Origin: Polynucleobacter sp. JS-JIR-II-b4
GTDB lineage: Bacteria; Pseudomonadota; Gammaproteobacteria; Burkholderiales; Burkholderiaceae
Reading direction: 5' to 3'
Assembly (NCBI RefSeq): GCF_018687815.1
Contig: NZ_CP061306.1
Location: 620,001 to 684,000 of the forward strand
DNA length: 64,000 nt
How positions within the stretch are numbered: position 1 is the first letter of the stretch; the number at the start of each line of letters is the position of its first letter. Shown piece after piece: positions 42,359 to 51,343 of the stretch. The translations under genes were made by a program, and so were the position numbers. The notes beneath the pieces are model-generated. The model did not search any database, was not told the DNA's origin, and was given only the letters and a program-made list of their open reading frames with translations.

Positions 42359-42649
42359 TTAGATAGCAATGCTAAACAAAGTGAGTTTCATTGCCTGGCT
42401 GCGGATGTGCACTAGCGTTTGGTATTCAGGGCTATTGGCCCAGGCATGAGCATCCTGTATTTCAGTAAACTCAAGCTCTACGAAAGTGCTAAAGGGTGCG
42501 ATCCCCAGTTCATTCCAAAAGAGCTCTGCAACGGAACCCCGATTTTTGATGGAGCCTTTATAGAGCTCAACCGTTTGCCCAACTTGAGAGCGGTATTGTT
42601 CAAAAGCGCTTTGATCTATTAGCTCCATCAGCCCAATGACTTTCACCAT
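42359..42649 (-). CDS. DUF1330-type small protein
   Basis: 96-residue ferredoxin-like-fold protein. VKVIGLMELIDQSAFEQYRS and AFSTFVELEFTEIQDAHAWA-like blocks, plus the final EYQTLVHIRSQA, resemble DUF1330 and NIPSNAP-like dimeric barrels. Function unknown. Start at the second ATG (42649) because AAGGAG lies 5 bases before it. Divergent from the cupin gene. Confidence 0.7.
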   Translation of the reverse strand: MVKVIGLMELIDQSAFEQYRSQVGQTVELYKGSIKNRGSVAELFWNELGIAPFSTFVELEFTEIQDAHAWANSPEYQTLVHIRSQAMKLTLFSIAI

Positions 42650-42709
42650 CATGACTCCTTATATAAATTACCTTATGCTAAGAGAGTATATCCACGCTAT
42701 AGTTAGACC

Positions 42710-42979
42710 ATGAATACAGAGCAATTTCAACTGTTGCTTGAGAAGGAAGGATTTCCTGAGCCGGTAGAGGTTCAGCAAGTTCCTAATGGTCAACTTGGTC
42801 AGCATGAGCATCCATTTGAAGTGAAGGCTTTAGTAGTTGAGGGCAGTATCGATATCGTCTTACATGGGGAAAGCAGAACCTATAACACTGGCGATGTATT
42901 TGAACTGGGTTATAAAGAAGTGCATTCCGAGTCCTATGGGTCTGAAGGCGTCAAATATCTCGCCTCTAGAAAACAATAA
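42710..42979 (+). CDS. Small cupin-domain protein
   Basis: 89-residue single cupin. A conserved histidine pair is in LGQHEHPFEVKALVVEGSID (split here at about residues 28-47), and the second motif around YNTGDVFELGYKEVHSE contributes another histidine. Likely binds a divalent metal. It lies 25 bases before mmsB, so a shared transcript is probable. Substrate unknown. Confidence 0.8.
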   Translation: MNTEQFQLLLEKEGFPEPVEVQQVPNGQLGQHEHPFEVKALVVEGSIDIVLHGESRTYNTGDVFELGYKEVHSESYGSEGVKYLASRKQ

Positions 42980-43004
42980 ACAATATTCAGAAATTTGGAG
43001 TGAT

Positions 43005-43883
43005 ATGAAAATCGGATTTATTGGGCTTGGCAACATGGGATTACCAATGGCCCTGAACTTATTAAAAGCAGGGCATCAAGTTACAGGCTTCGATTTGGTA
43101 AAAAGCCAGATTGATGCCTTTGCAGCTGCAGGAGGTAGCGTTGCAGCAAATGCAAACGACACCGCAAAAGATGTCGATGTTTTGATCAGCATGCTGCCAG
43201 CCTCTCGTCATGTGGAGGGCTTGTATCTTGGCGATGCCGGTTTGTTGGCAAGCGCGAACCATAAAACATTGCTTATTGATTGCTCAACGATTTCACCAAA
43301 GGTAGCGCAAGCCGTTGCTGCTGCCGCCAAAGCAAAAGGGTTTGCCATGATTGATGCGCCAGTCTCGGGTGGGACTGCAGGTGCGCAAGCGGGCACTTTA
43401 ACGTTTATGGTCGGTGGCGAAACAAGTGCTGTTGAGTGCGCACGTCCTTTATTGGAGACGATGGGTAAGAATATCTTTCACGCTGGGGGCAATGGAGCGG
43501 GGCAGACGGTTAAAGTCTGCAACAACATGCTCCTAGGTATTCAGATGCTGGGGACGAGTGAGGCGTTGCGATTAGGTATCGCTAATGGCCTAGACCCTAA
43601 AGTTTTGTCTGACATTATGTCTAAGAGTTCGGGTCGCAACTGGGCTTTGGAGTTATATAACCCTTGTCCAGGCGTCATGGAAAACGTCCCTTCTTCAAAA
43701 GGTTATGCTGGTGGTTTTGGTATTGATCTCATGCTCAAAGACATGGGGCTGGCAGTTGAGAATGCGGAAGACCTCGATGCTAGTGTTCCTCTTGGGAAAT
43801 TAGCGCAACAGCTTTACGAGAGTCATAGCAAAGCAGGTAATGGCCAACTGGATTTCTCAAGCGTCTTTAATTTAAAAAAATAA
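43005..43883 (+). CDS. mmsB: 3-hydroxyisobutyrate dehydrogenase
   Basis: 292-residue NAD-dependent beta-hydroxyacid dehydrogenase. The dinucleotide motif is GFIGLGNMGLPMALNLLKAG at the N terminus. The substrate motif is DAPVSGGTAGAQAGTLT near residue 120, and the catalytic lysine sits in GNGAGQTVKVCNNML around residue 170. KDMGLAVENAEDL is in the C-terminal domain. The ATG at 43005 with GGAG upstream is the true start. Acts in valine breakdown, or on tartronate semialdehyde-like substrates. Confidence 0.88.
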   Translation: MKIGFIGLGNMGLPMALNLLKAGHQVTGFDLVKSQIDAFAAAGGSVAANANDTAKDVDVLISMLPASRHVEGLYLGDAGLLASANHKTLLIDCSTISPKVAQAVAAAAKAKGFAMIDAPVSGGTAGAQAGTLTFMVGGETSAVECARPLLETMGKNIFHAGGNGAGQTVKVCNNMLLGIQMLGTSEALRLGIANGLDPKVLSDIMSKSSGRNWALELYNPCPGVMENVPSSKGYAGGFGIDLMLKDMGLAVENAEDLDASVPLGKLAQQLYESHSKAGNGQLDFSSVFNLKK

Positions 43884-43896
43884 ATTACTAAGCTTC

Positions 43897-44967
43897 CTAA
43901 GAAATAACCAGCGGCTTTCCTTGGCGCTTGCTCATTTGGCCAATGACGCGGGCACCTAGGAAATGATGTTGATTAAATATATCCAACACTTCTTTAACGC
44001 TCTCAGGACTGCAGGATACTAATAGGCCACCACTGGTTTGTGGGTCGGTCAATAAAGCGCGTTGAGCTGGTGTGAAGTCTGCGGGAGTCCCAACTTCATC
44101 GCCATAGCTAAGCCAGTTACGATCTGATGCGCCGGTAATAACGCCCTCATCAGCCAGCGTTTGTACATTAGATAGCAGGGGCACTTGGCTCCAATCAATA
44201 TGCGCTGTGCAGTTGGAGGCTCGTGAGAGTTCTAAAGTATGGCCAGCCAATCCAAAGCCAGTCACATCTGTTAATGCATGTACGCCAGCTAGTTTGGCTA
44301 AATCAGGGCCGGCAGAATTCAGCTTAGTGGTATTGGAGATCATCTCTCGATAGCCATCTGGCCCCAAAAGATCTTTTTTCAGGGCGGCAGATAAAACACC
44401 AACACCTAATGGTTTTCCGAGAATCAATACATCTCCCGGTTTGGCGCTAGCATTACTCTTCACACGCTTAGGATCCACAATACCAATGGCTACCAGCCCA
44501 TAAATAGGCTCTACAGAATCAATCGTATGACCACCAGCAATGGGAATACCAGCGCTACGACAAGCTTCGGCGCCACCCTCTAGAATCCGCGCAATAGTTT
44601 TATTGGATAAGATTTTAATCGGCATGCCGACTAAGGCAAGTGCGAATAGGGGCGTGCCACCCATCGCATAGATATCGCTAATGGCATTCGTGGCAGCAAT
44701 TTTTCCGAAATCAAATGGATCATCCACAATCGGCATGAAAAAATCCGTTGTGGCTACGATTGCTTGAGATTCATTGATTTGATAAACGGCTGCATCATCA
44801 GAGGTTTCAATGCCAATGAGCAACTCTTTTGGAAATGGCAGCTGAGGTACGTTCTGAAGGATTTCAGAAAGAACACCGGGGGCAATTTTGCAGCCGCAGC
44901 CTCCTCCGTGAGAGAGGGAGGTAAGGCGTGGTTCGGTAGGGGAATTTGCTGTGTTCACGGTATTCAT
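43897..44967 (-). CDS. selD: Selenide, water dikinase (SelD), cysteine form
   Basis: 356-residue enzyme making monoselenophosphate from selenide and ATP. The active-site motif is GGGCGCK with C24 and K27, so it has cysteine rather than selenocysteine. Further family blocks are ATTDFFMPIVDDPFDFGKIA and ISDIYAMGGTPLFALALVGM (around residues 80-125). No selA, selB or mnmH gene is visible in the window, so whether selenophosphate is used for selenouridine or selenocysteine cannot be said here. Confidence 0.93.
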   Translation of the reverse strand: MNTVNTANSPTEPRLTSLSHGGGCGCKIAPGVLSEILQNVPQLPFPKELLIGIETSDDAAVYQINESQAIVATTDFFMPIVDDPFDFGKIAATNAISDIYAMGGTPLFALALVGMPIKILSNKTIARILEGGAEACRSAGIPIAGGHTIDSVEPIYGLVAIGIVDPKRVKSNASAKPGDVLILGKPLGVGVLSAALKKDLLGPDGYREMISNTTKLNSAGPDLAKLAGVHALTDVTGFGLAGHTLELSRASNCTAHIDWSQVPLLSNVQTLADEGVITGASDRNWLSYGDEVGTPADFTPAQRALLTDPQTSGGLLVSCSPESVKEVLDIFNQHHFLGARVIGQMSKRQGKPLVIS

Positions 44968-45001
44968 ATAGCGAGAGTATCAGATGCAGAACGGAGTTTG
45001 T

Positions 45002-45553
45002 TTATTGGCGTAGCAGGGATTCTATTTTCCCCTTGACCTCGTTGCTATCAACGTTCTCGATAGCACCAATCCAAACCCCTTCAATCTTGCCGCTTTTACT
45101 AACAAGAAAGGTGGTGGGTAATCCACGGGCTTTCCAGGACTTATAGGCGGTGCTATTGCGATCAAACAAGATTTCTAGACTGTTTTCAGGAAAGCCATTG
45201 CCTTTTAAAAACTGCATGACACGCGGTTTCATTTCAGCAAGATTCACTGCTAAAACGACGAGGCCTTTTGAGCTGTAGTTTTCCTGTAACTGGGCAAGCT
45301 CTTCAAATTCTTCGCGGCAAGGTTCACACCAACTGGCCCAAAAGTTCACCACAACAACCTTACCCTTGAGGCTGGATAGATCTACTGATTTACCAGATAG
45401 ATTATTAAGCTGTAGAGATGGAGCTATTGATGGGAGCCCAAGCTGAGCTGGCATACGCCACTCTGCTCTAGCTGAAAGGCTAAATAAGGTCAGAAAAGAA
45501 AAAACCAGCACAAGAGAAAATTCTCGGGCTGGCTTATGCATAAATAACTTCAT
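45002..45553 (-). CDS. TlpA-family thiol-disulfide oxidoreductase
   Basis: About 183-residue exported thioredoxin-fold protein. The signal peptide (FSLVLVFSFLTLFSLSARA) is followed by the fold with WASWCEPCREE near residue 80 and the cis-proline segment LPTTFLV. It is periplasmic or membrane-anchored. It lies just downstream of the transglutaminase-like gene, with the ATG at 45553 chosen as clear of that gene. Likely donates electrons in the periplasm. Confidence 0.85.
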   Translation of the reverse strand: MKLFMHKPAREFSLVLVFSFLTLFSLSARAEWRMPAQLGLPSIAPSLQLNNLSGKSVDLSSLKGKVVVVNFWASWCEPCREEFEELAQLQENYSSKGLVVLAVNLAEMKPRVMQFLKGNGFPENSLEILFDRNSTAYKSWKARGLPTTFLVSKSGKIEGVWIGAIENVDSNEVKGKIESLLRQ

Positions 45554-45572
45554 CCAATTTCTTAATGAAACG

Positions 45573-46682
45573 TTAACCAATACGTCTGCTAGTAATTTTG
45601 TACTTGAAGTTATCCGGATCAAGAGAGTCAAACCGGCCTTCGTTATTTTCGGCTTGTGGGTACATTAAGAATGGAATGTCACCTTTACTGCCGAGCTTGG
45701 AGCCTGGCAATGCGATGTCATGGTCATAGTTATAGGCCATCCAGTTCATTTCCCAATTACCAAAGAGGTAATCACGAATGGCGATCACTTTTGGATCAGT
45801 CACAGCTAGACCACCAGTTTCTTCAAGGATTACTTTACGAACGTCTGCTGGATCAACGGGTACCCAGCCATAACCTGATGCATAAAACTCAGCACGGCAA
45901 TGTTGCGCTTTAGTAATATCGCCTGACTTACCTAAGCTCTTATAGCCGCGCGCAGAATCGGCAATACGAATGCCGTAGACGTCACGCGCTGGTAAGCCGG
46001 CTGAACGCGCTAGCGCTACAAAAACGGCGTTGATATCAGCGCACTTGCCACCAAGGTTATTGGTTTCGAGCATGAGCTTGACATCACCTTGACCGCAACC
46101 ACGTGTTTTTGGGTCACGATGGGTGTTATCTACCACCCAGTTGTAGATTGCTTTGGCTTTATCAATATCAGTAGCATTAGTTGGGAGTTTGGCAAGGGCT
46201 TCTTGCGCTTTCGCTTTCACAATGCCATCGGTGGGAAGGTATTTGGTAGGGCGGGACCAAAAGTGTTGATCTTCTTTGGAGAGTTTCAATGCTGGATTTG
46301 GTGTTGAGAGCTCTAGGTTGCGATTGCGGGTGCTTACCAAGATAGAAACTTTAACGCTATGAGTGGTTGCTGCAGCATCCCATTTTGTCCAAACCATGCG
46401 CGCTTGCTTATCTGGGGTCTCATACATTTGGGTTGTTGCTTTAGGATCGCTTGCTTCTGAGCGGATAGCGATGGTACGGAAATAATCTGCATCCAAAACG
46501 AGAGGCAATGGAACCCAACTCTGTGCGATGCCCTTAGGAGACTCTAAATTCACCTCAGTCACGATCTCGTATGTAGTCCACTCGAGTGAAGATTGAGCAA
46601 ATACAGAAGCAATTGGGTTGAGCGTTGGCAATGCTAATGCGCCAACAATGGTTTTGATGGCTGAGCGGCGTGACGTAGTCAT
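45573..46682 (-). CDS. Exported transglutaminase-like protein
   Basis: About 369-residue protein. N-terminal SRRSAIKTIVGALALP looks like a twin-arginine signal, with cleavage near SVFAQ. A transglutaminase-like core lies in the C-terminal half with the catalytic triad in GGKCADIN (Cys), AQHCRAEFY (His) and VPVDPAD (Asp). Such proteins often crosslink or cleave peptides in the periplasm. The ATG at 46682 is chosen over 46709 for the length of the signal. Followed by the TlpA-like gene. Confidence 0.82.
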   Translation of the reverse strand: MTTSRRSAIKTIVGALALPTLNPIASVFAQSSLEWTTYEIVTEVNLESPKGIAQSWVPLPLVLDADYFRTIAIRSEASDPKATTQMYETPDKQARMVWTKWDAAATTHSVKVSILVSTRNRNLELSTPNPALKLSKEDQHFWSRPTKYLPTDGIVKAKAQEALAKLPTNATDIDKAKAIYNWVVDNTHRDPKTRGCGQGDVKLMLETNNLGGKCADINAVFVALARSAGLPARDVYGIRIADSARGYKSLGKSGDITKAQHCRAEFYASGYGWVPVDPADVRKVILEETGGLAVTDPKVIAIRDYLFGNWEMNWMAYNYDHDIALPGSKLGSKGDIPFLMYPQAENNEGRFDSLDPDNFKYKITSRRIG

Positions 46683-46735
46683 ATTGGGTTGCTTAAGTGG
46701 TAATAACATAAAGAATAGATATTTTAACGAACGAA

Positions 46736-48001
46736 TTAGCGATTAAAGCTTCTCTTGGGTGGGCTGCTGCGCTTGGCAGGGGTCCCAGCCGTCCCAGCAG
46801 GTCTTGGCTTGCGAGATTGCTGGTGTTGCTGACTGCGTAACTGAATCGGTTGCGCCACGGCATTTGGATCTGGTTCAAAACCGGCAATCACTTCTTGCGG
46901 CAACTTTTGCTTAATGAGTTTTTCAATATCTCTGAGCATTTGATGTTCATCAACGCACACCAAAGAAACTGCTACGCCATTTGAGCCTGCGCGACCAGTA
47001 CGTCCAATGCGATGGACATAATCTTCAGAAACGTTTGGAAGGTCATAGTTCACTACGTGAGGGAGTTGGTCAATATCAATACCGCGTGCAGCAATATCGG
47101 TGGCAACCAATGCGGTTAACTTACCTGCCTTGAAATCAGCCAATGCTTTAGTGCGAGCAGATTGGCTTTTATTGCCATGAATGGCCATGCTGGTGATGCT
47201 ATCCTTTTCCAGCTGAGTAACTAACTTATTCGCGCCATGCTTGGTACGTGTAAAAACCAGCACCTGCTTCCAGTCGTTAGTCTTAATGAGATGGGCTAGC
47301 AGAGGATGCTTCTTATTTCTATCTACTGGATGTATCAACTGGGCAATTGCTTCATTGGCGCTATTGCTACGGGCTACCTCAATCAACTCAGGCGAATTGA
47401 GCAAGCCGTCTGCCAATTGTTTAATTTCGGTAGAGAAGGTTGCTGAGAACAAAAGATTCTGACGCTTCTTAGGTAAGGCGGCCAAGATCTTTTTAATGTC
47501 TCGTAAGAAGCCCATATCGAGCATGCGATCAGCTTCATCTAAAACCAAAATCTCAATGTCGTTTAGCGATACGCAATTTTGTGACATGAGGTCAAGCAGT
47601 CGACCTGGCGTAGCTACCAATATATCGAGACCGCCAGCAATGGCTTTGATTTGGGGATTAGCGCCAACTCCGCCAAAAATCACAGTAGATTTCAGGCCAG
47701 TATATTTTCCATAAGTCACAACGGACTCTTGGACTTGAGCGGCTAACTCACGAGTAGGAGTCAAGATCAAAACTCGTAATAATCTTTTGCCACTAGATTT
47801 AGGGGTACTGCTTAAACGTTGCAGAATTGGAAGCGTGAAGCCAGCCGTTTTTCCTGTGCCGGTTTGTGCGGCAGCTAAAAGATCGCCACCTTTTAGGACG
47901 GCAGGAATCGATTTTGCTTGAATTGGGGTAGGGCTGGTGTAGCCTTCTTCAGCAATAGCGCGAAGAATGGGTTCTGATAAACCAAGATCTGTAAATAACA
48001 T
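46736..48001 (-). CDS. rhlE: DEAD-box RNA helicase (RhlE-like)
   Basis: About 421-residue DEAD-box helicase. Motifs in order are the Q motif [42 protein letters not shown], and [10 protein letters not shown]. The C-terminal tail is basic, with many Arg, Lys, Pro and Gln. It remodels RNA, for example in ribosome assembly or decay. The ATG at 48001 follows a weak context; the TTG at 48010 is an alternative. Confidence 0.92.
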   Translation of the reverse strand: MLFTDLGLSEPILRAIAEEGYTSPTPIQAKSIPAVLKGGDLLAAAQTGTGKTAGFTLPILQRLSSTPKSSGKRLLRVLILTPTRELAAQVQESVVTYGKYTGLKSTVIFGGVGANPQIKAIAGGLDILVATPGRLLDLMSQNCVSLNDIEILVLDEADRMLDMGFLRDIKKILAALPKKRQNLLFSATFSTEIKQLADGLLNSPELIEVARSNSANEAIAQLIHPVDRNKKHPLLAHLIKTNDWKQVLVFTRTKHGANKLVTQLEKDSITSMAIHGNKSQSARTKALADFKAGKLTALVATDIAARGIDIDQLPHVVNYDLPNVSEDYVHRIGRTGRAGSNGVAVSLVCVDEHQMLRDIEKLIKQKLPQEVIAGFEPDPNAVAQPIQLRSQQHQQSRKPRPAGTAGTPAKRSSPPKRSFNR

Positions 48002-48136
48002 AGGGGCCAATAAAGTATTGACCCGTATTCAATTAAACGACTATCCCGGCCAATGGGGTGAGCTGCCACGCTAGAGCGTTTGCAGTAAGAGCCTTTATTT
48101 TAAGTCATCAACCCCAAAAGTCAGGTAATTAGAGAA

Positions 48137-48715
48137 TTACGCCGGATTCCAGAGGTTGGGCACGACAGTATTGGCATAACCGGATACAAATGACTTTTCT
48201 GCACCAGTTGCAGGATCAAATACCGAGCGATGAATGCGGCCGATATTGCCACCATACACGTGAATGCTGATCGAAGTTTTATCACTCAAGCTGTTCTCGA
48301 CTACATGAATGTCATGCGTATCGGGTGATACGGTATCAACGTGCCCAGGCAGGCTGACACATGCATGGCCTGCCTTGAAACTGGAATCTGCTTGGCGATA
48401 GTAGGGGGTGCCCGTTTCTTCACCACGTAATTGACCAATCATTCCCCAAACGGTGTGATTGTGTAGTGGTGTTTTTTGCCCTGGCCCCCACACGAAACTC
48501 ACTACAGAGAATCGATCTAATGGGTCTGCATAGAGAAGATATTGCTGGTAGTACTGCGGGTGCGGTTTAGTGAACTCTTCTGGCAGCCAATCATCTGCTG
48601 CAATCAGTTTCTCTAGTATTTTCTTGCCTTTACTAAAGACGATCTCTTCACTTGGCTTTTGTTCAAGCAGCAAGCTAAGCTCTTTCACGAAGGTCAGTAA
48701 TTTACTGTCAGACAT
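48137..48715 (-). CDS. Cysteine dioxygenase-family thiol dioxygenase
   Basis: About 192-residue cupin of the CDO/3-mercaptopropionate dioxygenase family. The iron ligands are in TPLHNHTVWG (two His) and HDIHVVEN (third His). WGMIGQLRGEE matches bacterial thiol dioxygenases. The ATG at 48715 has GGAG 7 bases before it. It lies 20 bases after a thioesterase gene. Whether it acts on cysteine or 3-mercaptopropionate cannot be settled by eye. Confidence 0.85.
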   Translation of the reverse strand: MSDSKLLTFVKELSLLLEQKPSEEIVFSKGKKILEKLIAADDWLPEEFTKPHPQYYQQYLLYADPLDRFSVVSFVWGPGQKTPLHNHTVWGMIGQLRGEETGTPYYRQADSSFKAGHACVSLPGHVDTVSPDTHDIHVVENSLSDKTSISIHVYGGNIGRIHRSVFDPATGAEKSFVSGYANTVVPNLWNPA

Positions 48716-48735
48716 TTTTTGCTCCATTACATACA

Positions 48736-49170
48736 TTACTCGTCTTGGAATACACAATCAGGCCATGCCTTAGGCTTAAGTGTGTTCGTATCAACACAAA
48801 CGATATGTAGCACGGCGCTTGCAATCACTTGGAATTCTTCGCTATCAGGGAGCTTTCTTTGCGCAGTCTGTTTAACACTCACCTGAGTGCGTCCACGATG
48901 TTCAATTACTTGATCTATGTAAAGCAAGTCATCTAGACGCCCTGGTTTATAGAAGTTCATTGTGAGTTCGCGCAACGGCATCACCATATTAAATTCATTC
49001 TCGAGTTTGGTAGGGCTTAAGCCTTTTTGGGCAAGCCATTCTGCGCGACTACGTTCAAAAATCTCGAGATAACGTCCGTGATAGACAAAACCCGCTGCAT
49101 CTGTATCGGAGTAACAGACTCGATGGGTATAAGTAAATACAGCAGGGTTTGGGTTGTGGGTAGTTGTCAT
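48736..49170 (-). CDS. Hotdog-fold acyl-CoA thioesterase (YbgC/4-HBT type)
   Basis: 144-residue thioesterase. The active-site region is YSDTDAAGFVYHGRYLEIFE, near residues 20-39, with the catalytic aspartate in DAAG. Family enzymes hydrolyse short-chain or aromatic acyl-CoAs. It sits between the GNAT gene (11 bases upstream) and the dioxygenase gene. Cytoplasmic. Confidence 0.88.
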   Translation of the reverse strand: MTTTHNPNPAVFTYTHRVCYSDTDAAGFVYHGRYLEIFERSRAEWLAQKGLSPTKLENEFNMVMPLRELTMNFYKPGRLDDLLYIDQVIEHRGRTQVSVKQTAQRKLPDSEEFQVIASAVLHIVCVDTNTLKPKAWPDCVFQDE

Positions 49171-49181
49171 CGATTGGTAAG

Positions 49182-49613
49182 CTAGTTTGGCAATATAAGA
49201 ATCATATTACGGTGGGGCATACCTACCTCATCATATATGGGGCCTTCAGGTTTAAAGCCTAGCTTTTCATAGAAGGGGATGGCAACCACTTGGGAGTGCA
49301 ACACAATCGATTTTGCCCCTTGGGTTTTGGCCAGGACCACCAATTTCTCTAGAATTTGCAGTCCTATGCCCTGATTTCTGAATGGGGCCAAGATGGCCAT
49401 GCGTCCAATTTGATATAGCCCGCCGCCCAGATCTACCAGTCTTCCAGTGCCAATACAACGTGCCTCTAGATAGGTTAGGGCATGTGCTGCAGAGGGGTCA
49501 AATTCGTCTAATTCAAGCTCTGCTGGAACCTTTTGCTCCCGTATGAATACCTCCTGGCGCACCAAAAAGGCGTCTACCTCAGCTTCTTTCCAGGGTTTTA
49601 TCAATATTTCCAA
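49182..49613 (-). CDS. GNAT-family N-acetyltransferase
   Basis: About 143-residue GNAT acetyltransferase. The acetyl-CoA motif is ILAPFRNQGIGLQILEKLV near residue 80, with YEKLGFKPEG at the end. There is no ATG near the N terminus. GGAGGT lies 10 bases upstream of a TTG at 49613, which I take as the start; the TTG at 49631 is the longest option. Substrate unknown. First in the unit with the thioesterase and the dioxygenase. Confidence 0.82.
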   Translation of the reverse strand: MEILIKPWKEAEVDAFLVRQEVFIREQKVPAELELDEFDPSAAHALTYLEARCIGTGRLVDLGGGLYQIGRMAILAPFRNQGIGLQILEKLVVLAKTQGAKSIVLHSQVVAIPFYEKLGFKPEGPIYDEVGMPHRNMILILPN

Positions 49614-49775
49614 GATTCCCAATACCTCCAAGTGCTAATTCCCATCCAATTTACCAAATAAAGGTGAGTATGAGCACGGTTCGAAGCCGTACAAAAGTGC
49701 CCCATTCCATGGTTACAATGAATCGTGGCTCTGTATTGGGCCCATCCGTAACCTTTTACTCAACTAGGAGTTATC

Positions 49776-50357
49776 TTGAAGAAATCTTTATTAGCTGGTT
49801 TGTTTGCTGCAGTAGGCGTTACCTTTGCAAGCTCTGTTTTTGCTCAGCTCCCTGCAAAGATGTTGCCTTTAGCCGCTGACGTTGTTGTTTTGAGCGCAAC
49901 CGTTGATTCAGTAGATGCAAAGAAGCGTATCGTTGTATTGAAAGATGCTAATGGTAATTTGGCGCAGATGAACGTTGCTAAATCTATTAATGATTTGGAT
50001 AAGGTTAAAAAGGGCGACGTGTTCTTGGTTGAGCATGCACAGGCAGTTGCTGTTGGCTTAACTGCTGTTGGTAAAGATCAAAAACCAGGTGTTTCAGGCG
50101 TACGCTCTGTAGTGATCGCTGGCAAAGGCGCTGCTAAGCCATTTGAAGAGACAACAGAAACTGTTTATGCAACTGTAAAGATTTCAACCATTGATCAAAA
50201 GACACGTATCGTGACTTTCACATTGCCAAGCGGCGAGAAGCAAAAAGTTAAAGTAGATCCGGCTGTTCTTGGTCTTGAGAAGTTCAAAGCTGGTGATGAC
50301 GTGATGGTTGAGTTTGTTGACGACACAGCAATTGGCTTTGTAACACCTAAGAAGTAA
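49776..50357 (+). CDS. Exported protein with duplicated beta-rich domain
   Basis: 193-residue exported protein read from a TTG preceded by TAGGAG. The signal peptide ends at SVFAQ near residue 24. The mature chain holds two similar domains: VLSATVDSVDAKKRIVVLKD (about 36-55) and VYATVKISTIDQKTRIVTFT (about 130-149), each followed by a KAGD/KKGD turn and a VEFV or VEHA strand. This looks like an internal duplication of a beta-sandwich unit. I do not recognise the family. A strong terminator follows. Confidence 0.7.
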   Translation: MKKSLLAGLFAAVGVTFASSVFAQLPAKMLPLAADVVVLSATVDSVDAKKRIVVLKDANGNLAQMNVAKSINDLDKVKKGDVFLVEHAQAVAVGLTAVGKDQKPGVSGVRSVVIAGKGAAKPFEETTETVYATVKISTIDQKTRIVTFTLPSGEKQKVKVDPAVLGLEKFKAGDDVMVEFVDDTAIGFVTPKK

Positions 50358-50400
50358 GTATGAAATAAGCAGTAAATAACTAGGCTTTACGCTAGTTGTA

Positions 50401-50426
50401 AAAAAGCCCGCAGATGCGGGCTTTTT
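50401..50426. terminator. Intrinsic terminator (bidirectional)
   Basis: AAAAAGCCCGCA (50401-50412), GA, TGCGGGCTTTTT (50415-50426). It separates the convergent duplicated-domain gene and the tungstate-binding gene. Confidence 0.92.
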
Positions 50427-50442
50427 GCTTAATGGGGCTAGA

Positions 50443-51267
50443 TTATTTTTTAGCGTTCGGAAAGAATAGTTGCTCGCCATCAATCCTGTAGCTAGCAATG
50501 ACGTCCTGCCCATTCTTGGAGATGAGCCAATCAATAAATTCTTGACCCTGCACCTTTTTCACATGAGGGAACTTGGCTGGATTAACCAACATCACACCAT
50601 ATTGGTTAAATAGCTTTGGGTCGCCTTGCACAAGGATCACAAGATCGCCACGATTCTTAAAGCTGAGCCAGGTGCCGCGGTCAGCCAATATATAGCCATT
50701 CATAGCAGAGGCGGTATTGAGGGCAGGGCCCATACCTGAGCCTGTTTCTTTGTACCAAGACTGACTTGAAGAAGGTGTGATGCCCGCACCTTTCCAGTAG
50801 CGAAGCTCTGCAGCATGTGTGCCACTTTTATCTGCGCGTGATACAAAAGGAGCTTGTGCAGTAGCAATTTTTTGGAGTGCAACTTGAATATCTTTGCCAC
50901 CACTGATTTTTGCGGGATCTGATTTAGGTCCGATGAGAATGAAGTCGTTGTACATCACTTCGTAACGCTTAGTAGAAAAGCCTTCTTCAACAAACTTCTC
51001 TTCAGCTGGCTTGTCATGAACAAAAACAACATCTGCATCACCACGGCGGCCAATATCTAATGCCTGCCCAGTTCCAACGGCTACAACCTTAACCTCAATA
51101 CCAGTCTTTATTTTAAAGATGGGGAGCATGTAATTGAACAGGCCAGATTGCTCAGTAGAGGTAGTGGAGGAGACCACAATGCTTTTTTCTTGGGCGCAAA
51201 CCTGGGTGGCGAATATGGAGAGGGCTATTGAAATAGCGGGGAGAAGTCTGCGAATCATTTTATTCAT
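50443..51267 (-). CDS. tupA: Tungstate-binding periplasmic protein (TupA-like)
   Basis: About 274-residue periplasmic binding protein with a Sec signal ending near VCAQE. The oxyanion-binding loop SSTTSTEQSGL near residue 32 is a TupA hallmark. GTGQALDIGRRGDADVVFVH follows. It should bind tungstate, or molybdate. No tupB permease or tupC ATPase gene is adjacent, which is unusual for this system. Divergent from a ModE-type regulator. ATG 51267 chosen; 51279 is an alternative. Confidence 0.85.
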   Translation of the reverse strand: MNKMIRRLLPAISIALSIFATQVCAQEKSIVVSSTTSTEQSGLFNYMLPIFKIKTGIEVKVVAVGTGQALDIGRRGDADVVFVHDKPAEEKFVEEGFSTKRYEVMYNDFILIGPKSDPAKISGGKDIQVALQKIATAQAPFVSRADKSGTHAAELRYWKGAGITPSSSQSWYKETGSGMGPALNTASAMNGYILADRGTWLSFKNRGDLVILVQGDPKLFNQYGVMLVNPAKFPHVKKVQGQEFIDWLISKNGQDVIASYRIDGEQLFFPNAKK

Positions 51268-51296
51268 GGTCAAGCTCAAAGGGGTTGATTAAAGTC

Positions 51297-51310
51297 GTAT
51301 GATCGCATAC
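51297..51310. promoter_or_regulatory. Palindrome between tupA and the ModE-type regulator
   Basis: GTATG-ATCG-CATAC, a 5-4-5 inverted repeat at 51297-51310. Two copies of ATATGCAAA follow in direct orientation at about 51326-51350. The site is suited to control of both divergent genes. Confidence 0.4.
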
Positions 51311-51343
51311 ATTAATACTTATTGAATATGCAAAAGATTACAT

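Noticed and set aside
44880..44900. Possible selenocysteine codon in selD
   Set aside because: The active-site codon reads as cysteine; no TGA is present.
49670..49720. GTTCGAA followed by a short complementary stretch, resembling a tRNA T-arm
   Set aside because: No acceptor stem, anticodon arm or CCA end could be built around it.
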